DNA of 64,000 nucleotides, taken from the NCBI GenBank assembly GCA_951799445.1, contig OX637288.1, positions 6,760,501 through 6,824,500 of the forward strand. The letters run 5' to 3'. Position numbers and translations under genes: made by a program. The notes beneath the pieces were generated by a model, which searched no databases, was not told the DNA's origin, and saw nothing but the letters and a program-made list of their open reading frames with translations. Origin of the DNA: Pseudisothecium myosuroides. Lineage: Eukaryota; Streptophyta; Bryopsida; Hypnales; Lembophyllaceae. This document shows, piece after piece, positions 12,901 through 27,929 of this stretch (positions are counted from its first letter, which is position 1; every line of letters begins with the position of its first letter).

Positions 12901-15900
12901 AGTATGACGTACCCTCCTGTCAAACTTCAAAGTTCAAAATCACTACTAACGGTATGGGAAATTTTGTTAAAAATGGCGGTATTCCGTACACCATTTTTCC
13001 ATTGATTTCTTTCTTATGCTTTAAAGTCTAGGACTGGTATAGATTTCAAACCGCACAATCTAAACATAAAAGTGCCAAGTTTGTGGAATAATGCCATTTT
13101 AAGAAAATTTTGGTTTGGTAGTCAAAGTATGATTTTTGAAGATCAAGGAAATGGCCACAAGAAGTACTAACCACATGATTACTTCAACCTTTAGCAAATT
13201 AACTTTTCTTGAATTTTTGCATAATTTTGCTTATACCTTTATAAATGTACATTATTTACCTCAATTTCATCAAATTCATCATACAAAAATATGGTATTTG
13301 AAAAGTCAAAGCATTAGTTTGGATGAATGAGAAGTTTTGGTGTAAAAAAAAAGGTAGAAACTCTTGGTTCATCGTCTAGAATTGGGACATTGTAGTGCTA
13401 ACATTAGAAAAAATTTAGGGCCTCCACAAGGTCAATTGATTTTTGGTAGCACTACAAATACATGGAAAAAATTAAGAAAATTTTAAGAAAATTGCCGCAT
13501 CATTTGAGGTGACATGAAAAAATAATATATATATATATTTTTTTTTAATTTTTTTAATTTTTATATTTCTTGCTTTTGTTGTACTTGTATTGCTACCAAA
13601 AGTCAAATAGCCCTGTGGAAGCCTTAGATTTTCTATAATGGGATAAAATTATTTTTATAATGGAGTAAAACTATTTTTATCCTTTTCAGAATCACAACCA
13701 CATTCATAAATATTCTCAAAAGGATAAAAATAGTATATTTAATTTATATTGTATAATTTTGTATACTATTTTTGATACAAAATCCCATATCAAATCATGA
13801 ATAATTAATATGACATGATTTTAATTTGAGAATTTAATTTAAAGATGTGAATTCCATTAACAAATCCTCAAACATAATGCTAGATGAAAATCATCCATTT
13901 TTCAATATGAAGAAGACCTATTAGAACATTTATAAATTATTTTTGCTATACCCACTTGTCAATCTTCCAAGGTTAGGATGAAAAAACTTTGAAATATATT
14001 TGTTGGTAGATTTTTAACATCCCATTGTTTTCCAATTTTCAATATTACTAAGTGCTAACACTAGTAGAAATGTTGGCCACATAGACTTGAAAAATGTGCC
14101 TTCAAAGACCTATAGCTAGTCTAGTTTGCCATGTGAGATATTCTAATAGAATTTCTTTTGGTCTAAGTGGCTACCTTTCCTAATAGTGTAACATTATCAA
14201 ATGTGCTTAGGGTTGCCAACTTGTTAAAGAGTTGACACTTGTTGAAGTTCAATTATTCTAATATATTGAATCAACTTTCACCATCTTTACCTTTCAGATA
14301 TGTATGGAAGAACAAGTTCATTGGAAAACTTGAAGTGAGCTTAGAGGGGACTCTCTTTAGTTCAACACTCAAGTATTTGTAAGCTATCCTACTTTAAGCC
14401 TTTAACTCTTAAAATTGCCTTTTTGTATAAAAAGATGACTTTGTATTCATCTACACTATATATTAAAGCACATGTAGTTGTACGTAAATATGATGATGTA
14501 GTTGAATATAGGACTTTCAAAATATGTTAAACTCTGATATACAAGCTAAAAACATGGTTAGGAATGGACTCTAAGACTGTTTATTAAGGGTGAATATTTT
14601 GACAACAAGTCATTCAAATGCTCTTAATGATTATGTATGTCAATGTAATCAGTGAATGTATACAATTACATATATACAAAAAGCAATTTACCAAAATGTG
14701 ACCTTACCATAAGCCACTTGAGGGACATCCTATTGCTTTCTTAGATCCTCCTCAAAATTCAAATTAAAAAGGCAAAATTTACACCAATAAAAAAAAATCC
14801 CATGCCATTAAAAATTGATATTCCAACACTAGTAATAAATTAGTGTATCATCTTAGATGGTAGAACCATTTAATATCCTAATATTATGATTGCTGCAACA
14901 TTTGCAACAACATCCATGTTGTATATAAAACATATTATTTTAATTGGTTTGTCAAGATTGGATTTTAATCTCAAAAGTGCTTCCATACTTGAATGAAATT
15001 TTGTAAGGATGAATACATGACCATCTACACAGATGAAATCGTGTATAAATTATGGTGCTATTCACTAAATATAAGAGATTGCATGTATTGTGCAGAAATG
15101 TGACCTCCAATCAACTAGAAGGACCTGTAGATCTCCGAAATCTCAATGCCAATGCTAGTGGAGCTCTTGTTCACTTGTAAGAATTTCTTCAATTGCAAAA
15201 TCAAAACACTTGGCAAATTGTGGTAATTTCCAAAGGCACTCTAAATCATGACTGTAAGTTTGAATTTATTTCTAAGAGAAAAAATTGAATATTGAAAACC
15301 AATTATAGTGAATACATTCAACAACTTTCAATTAGCATTGGCATTCATTTGGCTAGCTTTCATGGGTAATTTTGGAAATCAAAATGGAATCAAATTCTAG
15401 GGATATGGTTCTAAAAATCCGAAAGTATATTATCTTTGTGCTTAGCTATATGTGTCATTATAACCATGCCTTCAAATTGTATTTTGGTGCTCCGAGAATT
15501 CTTTTCTACTAGTGCAATGACAATGTTATTAATATCATATGTAACATTATAAAGGTGTGATAATGGTGAGTACATGATCTACGCTATTGATACCTTTAAC
15601 TTAAGGAGTTGTTTTGTGCATGTTCAGGGCACTTGACAATAACCAATTCAATGGGGCATTCTCCATTGGTCCTGCTTCCAATCTAAAAAACTTGTTTTTG
15701 TCCAAAAATAACTTCACTAGTATCGAATTTGGAAATGCTGGAAATAGCAATGTAAACATGTCATCTTTACAAAATTTGTGAGTCCCAACCTTCTCTCATA
15801 ATTGAATTCTCAATCTTTAATATAATATGCATTTGAATTCCGTGCTTCATACTTAAAAAACAATGCAATCCAATTTTTGTAGTGTAATGCAATAATCATT

Positions 15901-16162
15901 AACATTGACCAAATAGACTACACTGATCATATTCCTTTAACTAATTTGCTTGCATGCAGATACGTTGACAACAACAAATTGAGTGGACCAATTCCTAAAG
16001 AAATCTCAAATATGTCAAACTTGAAAAACTTGTAAGTACATGCTTTACTATCCATTAGTTAATTTTGGTCGATAAAATGTTTATTATTCATAAAGTTATT
16101 TTTATTGTATGTACACAATAGATTGAAAAATAATGATGTTAGATTTCCTTTTAGCATAGCTA

Positions 16163-16247
<85 letters not shown>

Positions 16248-19200
16248 AAATGTATGTATAAAAATTGAAGATAAATGATACAATTGATTTTAAGAGTTTG
16301 GAGTTCAATGCAGGTATTTGAATGGAAACAATCTTTCCAGCTCAATGGACTTCAAAGCTACGGAGAACTCATGGATTAATCACATTAAATCATTGTAAGA
16401 ATCATTTTTTCACAATGGACCTCTAGCCTTTTGGAAGTTGCATCTTAAATTAGTTTCCTATTCTATTATAAAGTAATATGGATCACAATAAACAAACTTT
16501 GGATACTTTGATTTAATATTATATATATATATATATACACATATATATATATATATACATATATATTTATATTTATATATTTTTTTTTTTAATTTATAAT
16601 TTGAATGATAATTTGACTTTTGCCTCTTTAAGATTTAAATTAAACATTCTTATAATGTTATAACTTGAAAACATTTAACATTTTATGTATTGCAACTTTT
16701 TTCATTAATATTTTTATTTCATTATTTGATTTTTTAATGCATCCTCATTTTAAAATTTCATTATTGTTACCTTTATTTGAAGCATATTTTCACTTTAATT
16801 TTCACTTTGTTCATTGTGGAAACTCATGGTTTTGTACAACTTGAGAAAATCTAAAAAAACAAATTCTTTAAGAATTTGAAAACTTTGATTTAATTATTAA
16901 ATGTACTATATTTTGTTTCTTTGAACTACACTAAATTATTGTACTATAAGTTATTAAACTTAGATAGCTTTCAAAAGATTGATAATATATGAAAATGTTC
17001 TAAATGTTTTGAATCTAACATTAATGGAGTTGATAGTGTAAAATCCTCACCAGTTGTGTTTTGTTATATAGTCCAACTTATTAAAATATTTTGATTTTAG
17101 ACTAAAAGTCACTAAAATATGCATTGCCTAATAATAATGCAGTTCTATTGCAAAGTATTTTAATTATTAATTAATACAACACTAAAAAGGTGGTATAAAT
17201 GAAACATCAATATAAATAAAGTTTTAAAATATAATGTATGCAATTAAATATAAATTGAGATATTTGGAGGTTTAATATTAACTAATATTTCCTCTTTAGT
17301 TCATTATATTGACACATTGATAAATGCGTAAATTTTAAACCCTTTAAAGACTAGGAAATTGTCTAGATTTCCTAAATTGTAAAGGAGTATTATAAAATAT
17401 AGCTTAGAAGAAAATTTTAATGATAAATCTTAAACAATAGTTGTAGACTATAATTCATAGATCATATCGATATACTTAGATCAACTAGTACACAAATCAA
17501 ATTTTTTCAATAAAATTTGAAGCCAAAAATAAAAATATTCTCTTAAAACACTTATAGATTGAATATTTAAGATTTTCACAAGAATTGTTTCTTTTAAGTT
17601 CAAAATGCTAAGTTCTATTCCTAATGATTTTTTTTTAAATTATTTTTTTATTCAAATTGTTTTTTAAAGTCATTTTTTGAATTAAAAAAAAATTAATGAA
17701 GCCAAACCTACCAATATCCTTTGAATTATTGAATATTTGCAAAACAAAGCTTTTAGAATCTATAATATACATATATTAAAGAACTAATACAAAAAACTTT
17801 AAAAAAAATCAGTGGATGAAAAAAGAACTCATTTTTATGTGCTTAGGGTGTAGTGTTTGTGTTCATCCATTGTTTGAAATTTGAATATCTGATCCTTAAA
17901 GATATAAAATATGATTGATTTTGGACATCAACATTAAAAACAAATTCCAATCAAACATCAATCATACTTCAATTTGAATAAGAAACATTGTTTATCTTAC
18001 ACTTAATATTTTGCAAACTAGGGGGCATAGTTTATTAGATATACTCTTAACTATAAAATAGTGATTTTTTTAAAAAGTTAAAAGCTTTCTTTTATAAGAT
18101 TTTAATTTATTCAAATGATCATAAGTCTACAAATACAATTATTTTAGTAATGTTTGTGTAACGATGGATAATTGTAAGAAACATCTATATTATTTGCTCT
18201 ATTGTATTGACACTACAATGATTTGTTCAAGTGTAGATTAAGCTTAGAAAGCTTTGATTCCTTCAAGTAAAATATAAAACCAATATTTATATGCTTCAAA
18301 AAATTATATTCAAGGTATTCTAATGATTGCAAAGAATAATTTAGAAAGTAGTACAATTACAAGTTTACTAAATTTATAGAAAATAGATACTTTGTGGTGC
18401 TATTTATAAGAAATAAAAAATAATCTACAAACAAATAAATAATTTTTATTGTTAAAAACTATTAAAATGATTTAATACCAAAAAAATAATGAATTAATTC
18501 TTCAATGATTTTATAAATATGAGAAAGGGAGCCTATTTTTCAATTATATATAGAAAAAAGTATTTATTTTTCTTAAAATCTCCTTTCGATATCTGTTTAA
18601 GCCTAGCAAAATAATTCACCTACAAAAATTCAAATTTTTAGGACATTCAAAAATATTAATAACCATAAAAATTGAATGCTATAATTTAGCAAACTAAATA
18701 ATATTTTCAATGCTTCATTATTATATTTTTAAATATTAAAAATATAAATTATTTGTGTAATTGTGAAGTTCACTTTTACTATAAATTTTACCTTTATTGA
18801 ATCAACATTGTAAGAAATAGTCTTGAAGCTAAGTTGGTGGCGCAATATATGAAGCCAAATTGGTATAGGACTTCCTTTCAATTACATTGGTCAATTCCAT
18901 TAACCATTTTTAAAGTTCTACATTGAGAATTGACTCTAGAAATAGTCAATAAGACACATATTGAATTAGCAATAGATGATTGTTCAAAAAGCCAAATTTT
19001 AATTCATTTGAGCCAAATTTTGTGCTAAATTATAATTGATGCTTTATGAAAAAAAAGATCTTTCAAATCATTGTCAAAACTTAAATCAAATTTTAGATTT
19101 TTTAAGGTTTAAAATATTTGTTATTATTCTAAATTAAAAAATAGATTCAAAGTTATTGCCATGATTTATATCTATAAATATGGTTTGTGCAGGGATTTAA

Positions 19201-22200
19201 GCATGAACAACTTTTTTGGATCGGTGGACCTTCGAAGCATTAACAACAATTCCGAGCTAATATATTTGTAAGAGTTGTTAGTATTCTATATTAACCTCTA
19301 AAACCTTAAATTTTTTTTGGACAATATAGCGATTTTGGGCAGCTCACTACAAACAAATTTTTTCTTTTTATTTAAATTGAAAATTTTCATACAACATGTG
19401 CCCAAAGAGTAGCTTTAAGGCGCAACAATTTTCATAACTTTTGACTACATGGTTAAATTTTTTTTTGCATGATATGTAATTTTTAATGCTTGGCAGGCAG
19501 CTCAAAAAAATCACTTTTAAAAAAAATAAAATTTGAAATTGGTTTTCTATATTTATATACACATGGAAAGCTTTGAATCATTCCATTTTGATTAATGAGA
19601 TGAAAGTTATGAGGAGTTTTGGTTTGCAGGCAGTTATAGATTCTCTACTCTGAAATAAACTTTGAAGTCCTTTCTTAAAATCAATTTTCAATATTTTTTG
19701 AAAAAAATAAAATTACAAGATGTAGATTATTTATTAAAACAGTACAACCATTGGGATTGGCATTTTTCAATTCTATAACTAAATTCTTAACAATTTAGTA
19801 TTTTGAATCATTCTCTACTTCTTTCGACTTACTATTTTTTTCTATATGTTCCACAACTCCAAATGGTCTGAAATTTTTCAAGCATGTAGCCAATTTGACT
19901 TGAAGAATGAATCCAAGGAAGGAACACCATTTTGAACATTTTTTCATACAAATGTAACCTTGTGAAGTGTTGCTGTCTAGTTAGTTTCGTAGGGCCAAAA
20001 AAAAGATTTTTGCCAATTTAAACGCTAATATTTTGCAATCTACATAGTGGAAATTTCTGAAATTTTTTATACATCTTTTCAAACCAGTGTTCTATAAGAT
20101 CCTATGGTTATATGTGTCCAAAAATGTCTTTTTTTTAAAATTTGGTACTTGTACTAGAAATGGCAATTTTTGAGCATTTTTGGTGAAATCATAGTCAAAA
20201 GCTTTCAGGGACTAAGTTTTGGATTTCTAAAAAAAATAAAATTATTCAAATTTTATTTATGATAATTTCAGAATTAAATATTGAGTATCCAAATAATTTT
20301 TTTCTATAATAATTCATCTTAAAATCAAATATTAATCTTTTATTATCTTTTTTTTAATTGAAGACAATCAACAATATATTTATAAGTGTAAGATGCTAAT
20401 CTTAAAATTATATATATATTTCTTTTTAAAAAAAAAAAATTTTGACATGAGAAGCAATACGCCAAATATGATGATATGGTGCAAAATAATGAATGATTTA
20501 GTTCACTATTTCAATGAAATTATTCTATTGTACTAAGAACTTGACTTAAAATTGCAATCTAGAGAATATTTTAAAAAAATTGATTTTAGAATTTTGATTT
20601 TTAGTAGTAAGCTATATCATTCTAAATGCCATTATCATTTTTTTGAAGTTCACTTATTATGTATACAATTTTATGTTACAGGAATATCAGCAATAATAAT
20701 TTCAATGACACATTTTTCATTGGTCTTCATCTCAATCTTTGGAACATGGACTTGTCAAACAACTACTTCAATGACATCATCCTTGACACCTACAAGGGAG
20801 CAACACCTCAAATTGAAAACTATAACTACATGCCATTGCTTAAAACATTGTTAGTTCATGCCTATCTTTTTTATTAATTGTCATGTTATGCCATTGTCTT
20901 GATCAACTATAAATTTAAACCTATTAGATTTGACTTTGAGGTATCTTCAAATGCAATATGATTGATAAAATCTAATACTTGCAAAATCTAATATTTTTCT
21001 TGTATATGGTTTAGAAACATCCAAAACAACAAGTTGACTGGAGCATTTCCATCTCAATTCCTCACAACACCAAGTCTCCAAATTATGTAAGTTAATGCAT
21101 CTGCTAATATCAAAAATGAATCTTTAGCAGGATTATTTTCTAACATACCAAATAATAAATTCTAATAGAATTTTAGTGCCCTTCATATCTTATGTATTCT
21201 AAATTTTTTTATTATGAAAATGACATTCAATTATCATTGAATTTATGACATCTAACAATTTGCATGATGGCATTGTATTGTATTGCAGATCTGCTAGTTT
21301 TAATCAATACAAGACATTGCAACTTCCAAATGTCCCACTAGAAAATTCTAGCCTAGTGGAAATATTTCTAACAAATAATAATATTGATTTTATTACTCCA
21401 AATGACTTTGGACGTTTTTCAGCTTCCAACCTTCAAATTTCAAACCTCTTATTGTAAGTACACTAAGAATTTAGATAAGTCCATTATTTCAATTTTGAAT
21501 CCTCTTTAGAATATAATTGATTTTATTATTATTTTAACAAGTACTTCAATATTTGATGCTAAAAGATCCACAATATAGTTCTAACATTTGATGTTGTTTT
21601 ATTTTGTCATATGGCATTGACAGCCTCGGCAACAACCCCTTATGCAACAAAATTGAAAATGTACTTCTCTCTACTATATGTAGATTGAATCAATCATCTC
21701 CTGCACTTAAAGGTATTATTTACACCTTTCTATCATTCTATGGTGTATGCTGTATGCTTGAAGAATCAAAATTCAATTAAAGAAAACTTGAATGTGAATT
21801 AAAATATTTAGACTAAAATGCATAAATTTGAAAATAAAAATTCAAGTTAAGTAGATTAAGTTGTATTGATCTACATTTGTTTACAAAATATGATCATATT
21901 TGAATTCTTTTGGATTTTCTAAATTGCAAAAATGTGTAATATTGAAAAATCTTATTAAATTTTGGATTGCTAAATTAGAAAAACAGAAACAAAAAAACAC
22001 TATGTTTCATTTCATTTCATTAGACATGTTTCTTGTGGTGTCACAAAAATTAAAATGCATTCTATTGAATTTTGGTGGCACTTGCCATGAATTTTTTACA
22101 ATTTTACCTTTTGCTCATGTAGAAGTTTTAAAGTACATGTCAATTAGTAAAAATATAGCAAAAGTTAAGAGTGGAATGACTAAAACTAAATTATTTTGTA

Positions 22201-25200
22201 TCCTTGAAACAGTTGTATCTACATCGGAGATCAAAAACAAGATTATTATAGCATCATCAACATCAACAACATTTGGTTTTGTTCTTTTGTTGACGGCCTT
22301 ATATGTATGGAGATTAATGGGTAGGATCAAATCTCTTAATTTTATTTTAGGAGGTAAGATCACATTTTCATTCCCTTAATTTTTTTGTAAATGGTTTGGA
22401 AAAAAATTTACAAATATTGCACTAGAGTAATGTACTTACCTAAAGAAAGTGCTCAACATCTAAAGTATATAGCATATGGGTATTTAAAAACAAAGGCTAC
22501 ATTTCTAGGACAACCAAAAATATTGATTGAAGTCTTTGTTTATGCTTAGATTGAAATGAGTGCCTCATTTAGAATACCACAAAACTCTTGGATTTATAAT
22601 TGAAGGATTGTAATGTAAGTTTATTTTAACATTGAAATTATGTTACAATGTTTTAAGTATGCAATTTTGTAATATACATATATGTATGTATAGATGCTAT
22701 ATGGGTATCAATTTAATACATCTATATTGATGATAACAGAATTTGAAAAGAGGGATGTGAAACCCAATTTATACTCTTACAAAGAGATAAAATTGGCTAC
22801 AAAAAACTTTGATAAGAAAAATAAGCTTGGTGAAGGAGGTTTTGGCGTTGTATATAAGGTACGATACATATCTATTGACATGTGTTTTATGTTTCACCTT
22901 ATCTCTCTTCAAAGCTTATTCTAATTTCAACAACAATAGTAACAAACATTTTTCATTTAAAATCAAGTTGATTGGACTTTTAAATGATTTGGGATTCTAA
23001 ATAACTAATAGAAAACAACCAAGAAATAAAAAAAATTTACTAACAAAGAGATCTAACTTATAATTTCTAAAATTATACATTTTATACCATTTAGCAAAAA
23101 AAAAAATTATTTACATTTTGTGATTTTTATATGTGAATTAAATTCTAATATTACGACTATATTTCAAGAATTTTGTTTTGATTAAATTTCAAAGATCATT
23201 TATAATGAAATTTTAGCCAATATTTAAAATTAGCTTAAAATGTTTCATAGAACATGAGCTTCATTGATTGAAAATCTTGATGAAATTCAAGAAATCCAAG
23301 CTAACATGTGTAGGCATGTTACTCTTACTTCTTCAAATGAAATTATTTGAATAACATGCAAAAGTCCAATTGATAATTAGTTTATCTACCGTAAAGATTT
23401 TGGCAACAAAGGTATTTGGAGAGAATGCATATGTTAACTTATATGTTTTATAATAGACTCTACATTACAAAATTGTCTCTTTCTGATTATTTAATGAGAT
23501 TTGGAGGTCTAATGTATATTTTGATATTATTCATTTCAGGGAGAACTTTCTGATGGTACTATAATAGCCGTGAAGAAATTGACAATGTCATCAGGCCAAA
23601 TGCTTTCTGAATTTTTGAATGAGGTTGTGGTCATCTCTGGATTAAAACATCGCAATTTGGTAAAACTAAAAGGTTGTTGTCTTGGAGATGGTGATCAACG
23701 TATGTTGGTATTTGAGTATGTGGAAAACAAAAATCTTGCTGAAGCATTGTGGAAACAAGGTATGGCTTATTTCCTATTATAGTTACTATAATGTAAAGCA
23801 ATTAAAATTGAAATAATTAAGGAAAGATAATTAAGACTTGCGATAGTGCCTCAAGTGTGAAATGAAATACATGTGAAAAATTGTTAATGTGATATTTTGA
23901 TAATCAACAAGATAAATGACACTATTAAAAGCGTACATGAATATTTCAAGTGACAATCTCAATTTTTTAATTTTTTTTTCCACAGGCAACATGACAGAAA
24001 ACTTTGAACATTTATATTTGGATTGGACAACAAGGTTCAACATTATTATCGGGATTGCACGAGGACTTGCATATCTTCACGAGGACTTACAATCACCAGT
24101 CATTCATCGGGATATTAAAGCATGCAACATCCTTCTAGATAAGGATTATTACCCCAAAATTGCAGATTTTGGTTTAGCTTACCTTTTTCCAACTCTTGAT
24201 GACGAAGCATCTCACTTGACTTTGATCCAACTTGCAGGAACAAGGTATGTTTTTGCACTACTCTAAAACCTTGACAAATCATAATTAGTTGTATTATTTT
24301 AATATTTTAATATTTTTTGAAATTATTTTGATCTAATATGATATTCTACTTGAAATTTAAACTTCAAAATGGATTAAATGTTTTACAAAATCTTATTGAA
24401 ACAACTATTAAACTACAATAATAATGATGAGTGTATAATTTCATCAACTATGCAAAAGAAAAATTATTATGTTATGGAATCTTTGAACCATAGATTATGT
24501 ATGTGCATTGAGACAATTTTTTCGTACTAACTATGCTATTTTCTTTTCTTGAAGGGGATATTATTCCCCTGAATATGCACTTCGGGGCCACATATCAACA
24601 GCGCTTGATGTTTATAGTTTTGGGATTGTTGTGCTTGAAATTATAAGTGGGAGAAAAAGTATTGATCCTCAAAAATCAGGTGAAGAAATTTATCTACGAG
24701 AATGGGTACGTTATCATTATCTTTGCTTCTAAACTCACGTAGTTTTGAAGGTCATTTCCCCTTTTATATTTTAGTTTTTCCAAAATTTCTATTGTGACAT
24801 TCACTTAGATGATTTTGGTTTATATTAATAGAAACATTGATTTTTGGATTCATTGGACATTTAAGGGATGAATGTCATATGTTAGTCATATAATTGTCAT
24901 CACAAAAATATGACCTGAATATACACAATGCTAGGTTTACCATATATGTTTGTTAGATATGTTTAGATGGATTTTTGAATTCAAAATTTAAGATCTTTTC
25001 CATATTTTCATTTCACAATTGCATTTGCATGCACAATACCTACTTTTAGGTAAAAATGTGGTGCCAATGTTATTTCAATTAATAATTGTTTAAAGCCAGA
25101 GTTACATATTAAAATAATATAAAAACTTAGATTTATTATTCAATCATGTCATAGTAGATTATAAGTTTATTTGGTTGGTGTTTTATAGGCTTGGAGACAA

Positions 25201-25527
25201 TTTGAAGCACAATCATCAAAGACACTTATTGATCCTAAAATGGAACATTCTTCTACAGATTTAGAAGCAATACTTCGAGTCATTTGTGTTGCGCTTGCTT
25301 GTGTACATTATAAAACTACAAAGCGCCCAAAAATGTATGATGTTTTACCTATGTTAATAGGCAATATTCCAGTTATTGATTTCAGTAGAGACTTTGAGTA
25401 TGGAGAAGCAATTGTAGATGATACTCCAAACCTCAGTGAAACATCCAACACAACATCTTCATTTTGGAAGAGAGAAAAAATTAAGGTAGATGAAGGTCAT
25501 TTATTGAGCAATGCTTCTGAGATTTAA
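9908..25527 (+). CDS. LRR receptor-like protein kinase (LRR-VIII-like, no malectin domain), 21 exons
   Basis: Exons read from GT-AG sites with matching phases: 9908-10127, 10896-11124, 12057-12170, 12302-12376, 12801-12875, 14298-14378, 15096-15176, 15628-15777, 15960-16031, 16314-16394, 19193-19267, 20682-20849, 21015-21086, 21289-21453, 21624-21712, 22213-22353, 22740-22858, 23540-23759, 23986-24244, 24555-24705, 25189-25527. They join into 2976 nt, 991 codons plus stop. Residues 25-42 are a hydrophobic signal segment. An LRR N-terminal cap follows, then leucine-rich repeats mostly one per 72-81-nt exon with identical phase, ending near residue 582 (LGNNPLC). The transmembrane segment is in exon 16. 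The kinase spans about 643-930: glycine loop GEGGFG (660-665), lysine in AVK (681), HRD (783-785), DFG (803-805), SPEY. All key residues are present, so it should be an active RD kinase. The ectodomain layout recalls the HPCA1/LRR-VIII-1 group; the kinase recalls malectin-type LRR-VIII-2 kinases. The ligand is unknown. Exons 1-2 are GC-rich, later ones AT-rich. Confidence 0.85.
16169..16240. repeat. (TA)n microsatellite in intron 9
   Basis: About 36 perfect TA units within intron 9 of the receptor-kinase gene, 73 bp before exon 10. The frames reading YIYIYI across it are artefacts. Confidence 0.95.
16395..19192 (+). other. 2.8-kb intron 10 of the receptor-kinase gene
   Basis: This is the longest intron in the gene, extremely AT-rich, with a second interrupted TA microsatellite at about 16520-16566. 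I looked for a missed LRR exon (about 72-81 nt ending in TT before GTAAG) and saw none that was convincing. Exons 10 and 11 join in phase without one. Confidence 0.6.
19291..20215. mobile_element. TTAA-type element, long form (copy 4), inside intron 11
   Basis: The left end TTAACCTCTAAAACC lies 24 bp after the exon 11 donor. The right end is decayed (CTTTCAGGGACTAA). The interior is the reverse complement of the copy at 1831-2763 over essentially its full length. For example, the block around 19940-19985 (CCTTGTGAAGTG) matches CACTTCACAAGG near 2075. The insertion lengthens intron 11 without disturbing splice sites. Confidence 0.7.
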
Positions 25528-25873
25528 ATTAGTGGATCGGCTTAATAATTTGGCGTAGAGATGTGTCAAATTGTCATCCTTAGGTAGAGTTATAGCATTA
25601 GAATATAAACTTCAATGCAAATATGTAGAAACATGTTCAATCTTATATCAATGTATTATATTTTTCAAAAGCATTATTACAATTGATTGTCTGCGGCCTT
25701 CCAGATTGACCACTCCTTTGTGTGCGTCGTCCAAAATATGGACGCCGGCACGCTTAGTGGTTAAGTTCTTAACCCTAGTTGCCAAGTTATTATTTTTTCA
25801 TTTTGAAAATTTCCTAACCAAGTATTGATTAGAGTATTAATGAATTATTTTTTTATTTGAAATAAGATCTAGC
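25528..25873 (+). other. 3' flank of the receptor-kinase gene
   Basis: Presumed 3' UTR and flank. I cannot fix a polyadenylation signal; AATATAAA near 25600 is a candidate. No other gene is seen before the next transposon. Confidence 0.4.
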
Positions 25874-26517
25874 TTAACCCCTAAATGCCCAAGTCCTATT
25901 TTGTGCCTCTTGGAATTTGCTCTAAATTGAACAAAAAGCCAACATTTTGATAAGTTCATTCAATTTTTTTTTAATTGTAACCGTTTAAATTCAAACTAGA
26001 CATGTTAGAGATCACATAGGAAAACAAAACACAACAATATCATTTAAGGATTGAAAGATTATAATGTTTGATCATCAAGGTGTTAAACTGTGAAAATCTT
26101 TGAGCTCTCTTTTTGCATGTCAAATCTAAAAAGTTCAAGACCAAAAAAATATGAGGTTAAAGGGCCTAACAAATATAATTCCAATCAATTTATGACTTCT
26201 CAAAATCTACTCTACAATTTTTTTAAACAAATTTCTAGTGTGATTTTTTCTCCAAGATCTAGTGTATTTGAGGCTCATTTCTAAGAGCACTCAACACTAC
26301 GAATAGTCAAGATTGCAATGGGCACCTTTGTACAAAATCTTGAATAGAAAAATCATAGTCATTTATTTTCAAAATCGAATTTTTGATGCTAGAACTAGAC
26401 TTCAAAAAAAATCTTTCAAAAATATAAACTACTAAAAATAGCAATTTGATAAAAATTTATATAACTTCAAAGTTTCTTCGACACCACATTTGGATGCCTT
26501 GGGCATTTAGGGGTTAA
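25874..26517. mobile_element. TTAA-type element, short form (copy 5), perfect 20-bp inverted ends
   Basis: It begins TTAACCCCTAAATGCCCAAG and ends with its exact reverse complement. It is 644 bp. The interior shares AACAAAAAGCCAACATTTTG and later blocks with the copies at 32069-32868 and 59275-60453, so these three form a subfamily. No coding sequence. This is the best-preserved copy in the window. Confidence 0.85.
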
Positions 26518-27929
26518 GCATGTAGGATTCAAAATGCATAGAAATTTTGAGTATGCACAATGGATTTTGGTTTCATTTGAAATATAAACATCACGAAAGT
26601 AGGAGGATATATAAAGATTCACATTTTTCTTACATGATTACACAATTTGTCTTGTTTCTATATGAAAATGCATTGAAATAATAAATATCATACTTAATAA
26701 ATACAAAATGATGTGGAAGAAAAGAAACTCTTATGATATTGAAGAAAAATTTGTGTGATTTTTGCAAGGTACTTTGTCTTTACAATTTTAATATATATAA
26801 TATATGCAAGAAATATTTAAATGTCGATCCAACTTCATGCATTATTTTTTGAATATTGCTATGATGAAGTTAATTTACATGAAAGGTAAGCGACTCAAAT
26901 ATATATTTTTGTAATTAAAAAATAAAAAATAATTTTACTAATATGTCACGCTTGTGAAGTTCATGATTGAATGTTTTTAGAACATCCAAATTTCTATATT
27001 TTGAGCTACAATTTTGAATTTATGTTCTACTAGGCTTATAATAATGTTTTAAGAGACATTTAAAAGAAAAACTCTTTTATATTAAACATTGTAACAAAAT
27101 TGGATTCTGTGGGCATGCGCTTCTTTAGTGAAAAAATATTTTCTATTATAAAATTATTTCAATTTATTTCTTTTTAAATGTCTATTTTTTATATTATTTT
27201 AATTTTATTATCTAATTTTTGACAAATTAAATTATTGGTTTTATTCATATCCTACATTTTTTTAATTCTCTTAATTTGATCATTTTTCTATACTTGGTCT
27301 TCATATGATAAGATATTCTCAAACCTCTGAGCATTGATCATATTTATTAAATGTTTTTAAAAATATATATAATTTCAAAATAAATAAATAATTTTTTTTG
27401 ATATTATGTAAAAAGAAACAAAAAAGTATTGGTATTATTTGGAATCCCCAATTAGAAAATAATATATTAATTTTTTAAATTTTACTATAAGATTTAGAAC
27501 ATGACCTAAGATACAAACTTAGAGCAAACATTTTCCTCGCATTATAGTACACAATTTTTCTAACATTTAATAAAGTTCACATTCTAAAAAATAAGTTGTA
27601 TGGGATATAGTATTAATAAAAAACCATCTATACAATCAAAGATGAAAATGAATTGGAACTTAGAAAATGGTTAGAAATTAGAAAATCCTCCTTGAATAGG
27701 ACATTCTTTCTACACCGGTAATTGCACACTACAATATACAAAGTCCCATCATGCACTTCAGGTGCATAGCATGCTTGATTTGCACTAGTTTTGCCTTGAA
27801 AAATTGAGTTCTTTGTACTAAAATATACACTAGCATATTTTCCGCTTTTTCTATAGATAATTCACAAACTTCAACAAAAAATTCAAGACAAATCCACGGT
27901 CACAATTTTTACGAAATAAATGTTTAAAA

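Noticed and set aside
16059..16345. YIYIYI frames
   Set aside because: Translation of the TA microsatellite in an intron.
21900..22379. 159-codon frame before the receptor-kinase membrane segment taken as one exon
   Set aside because: Only 22213-22353 joins in phase with the exons on both sides; the upstream part is AT-rich intron without LRR or malectin features.
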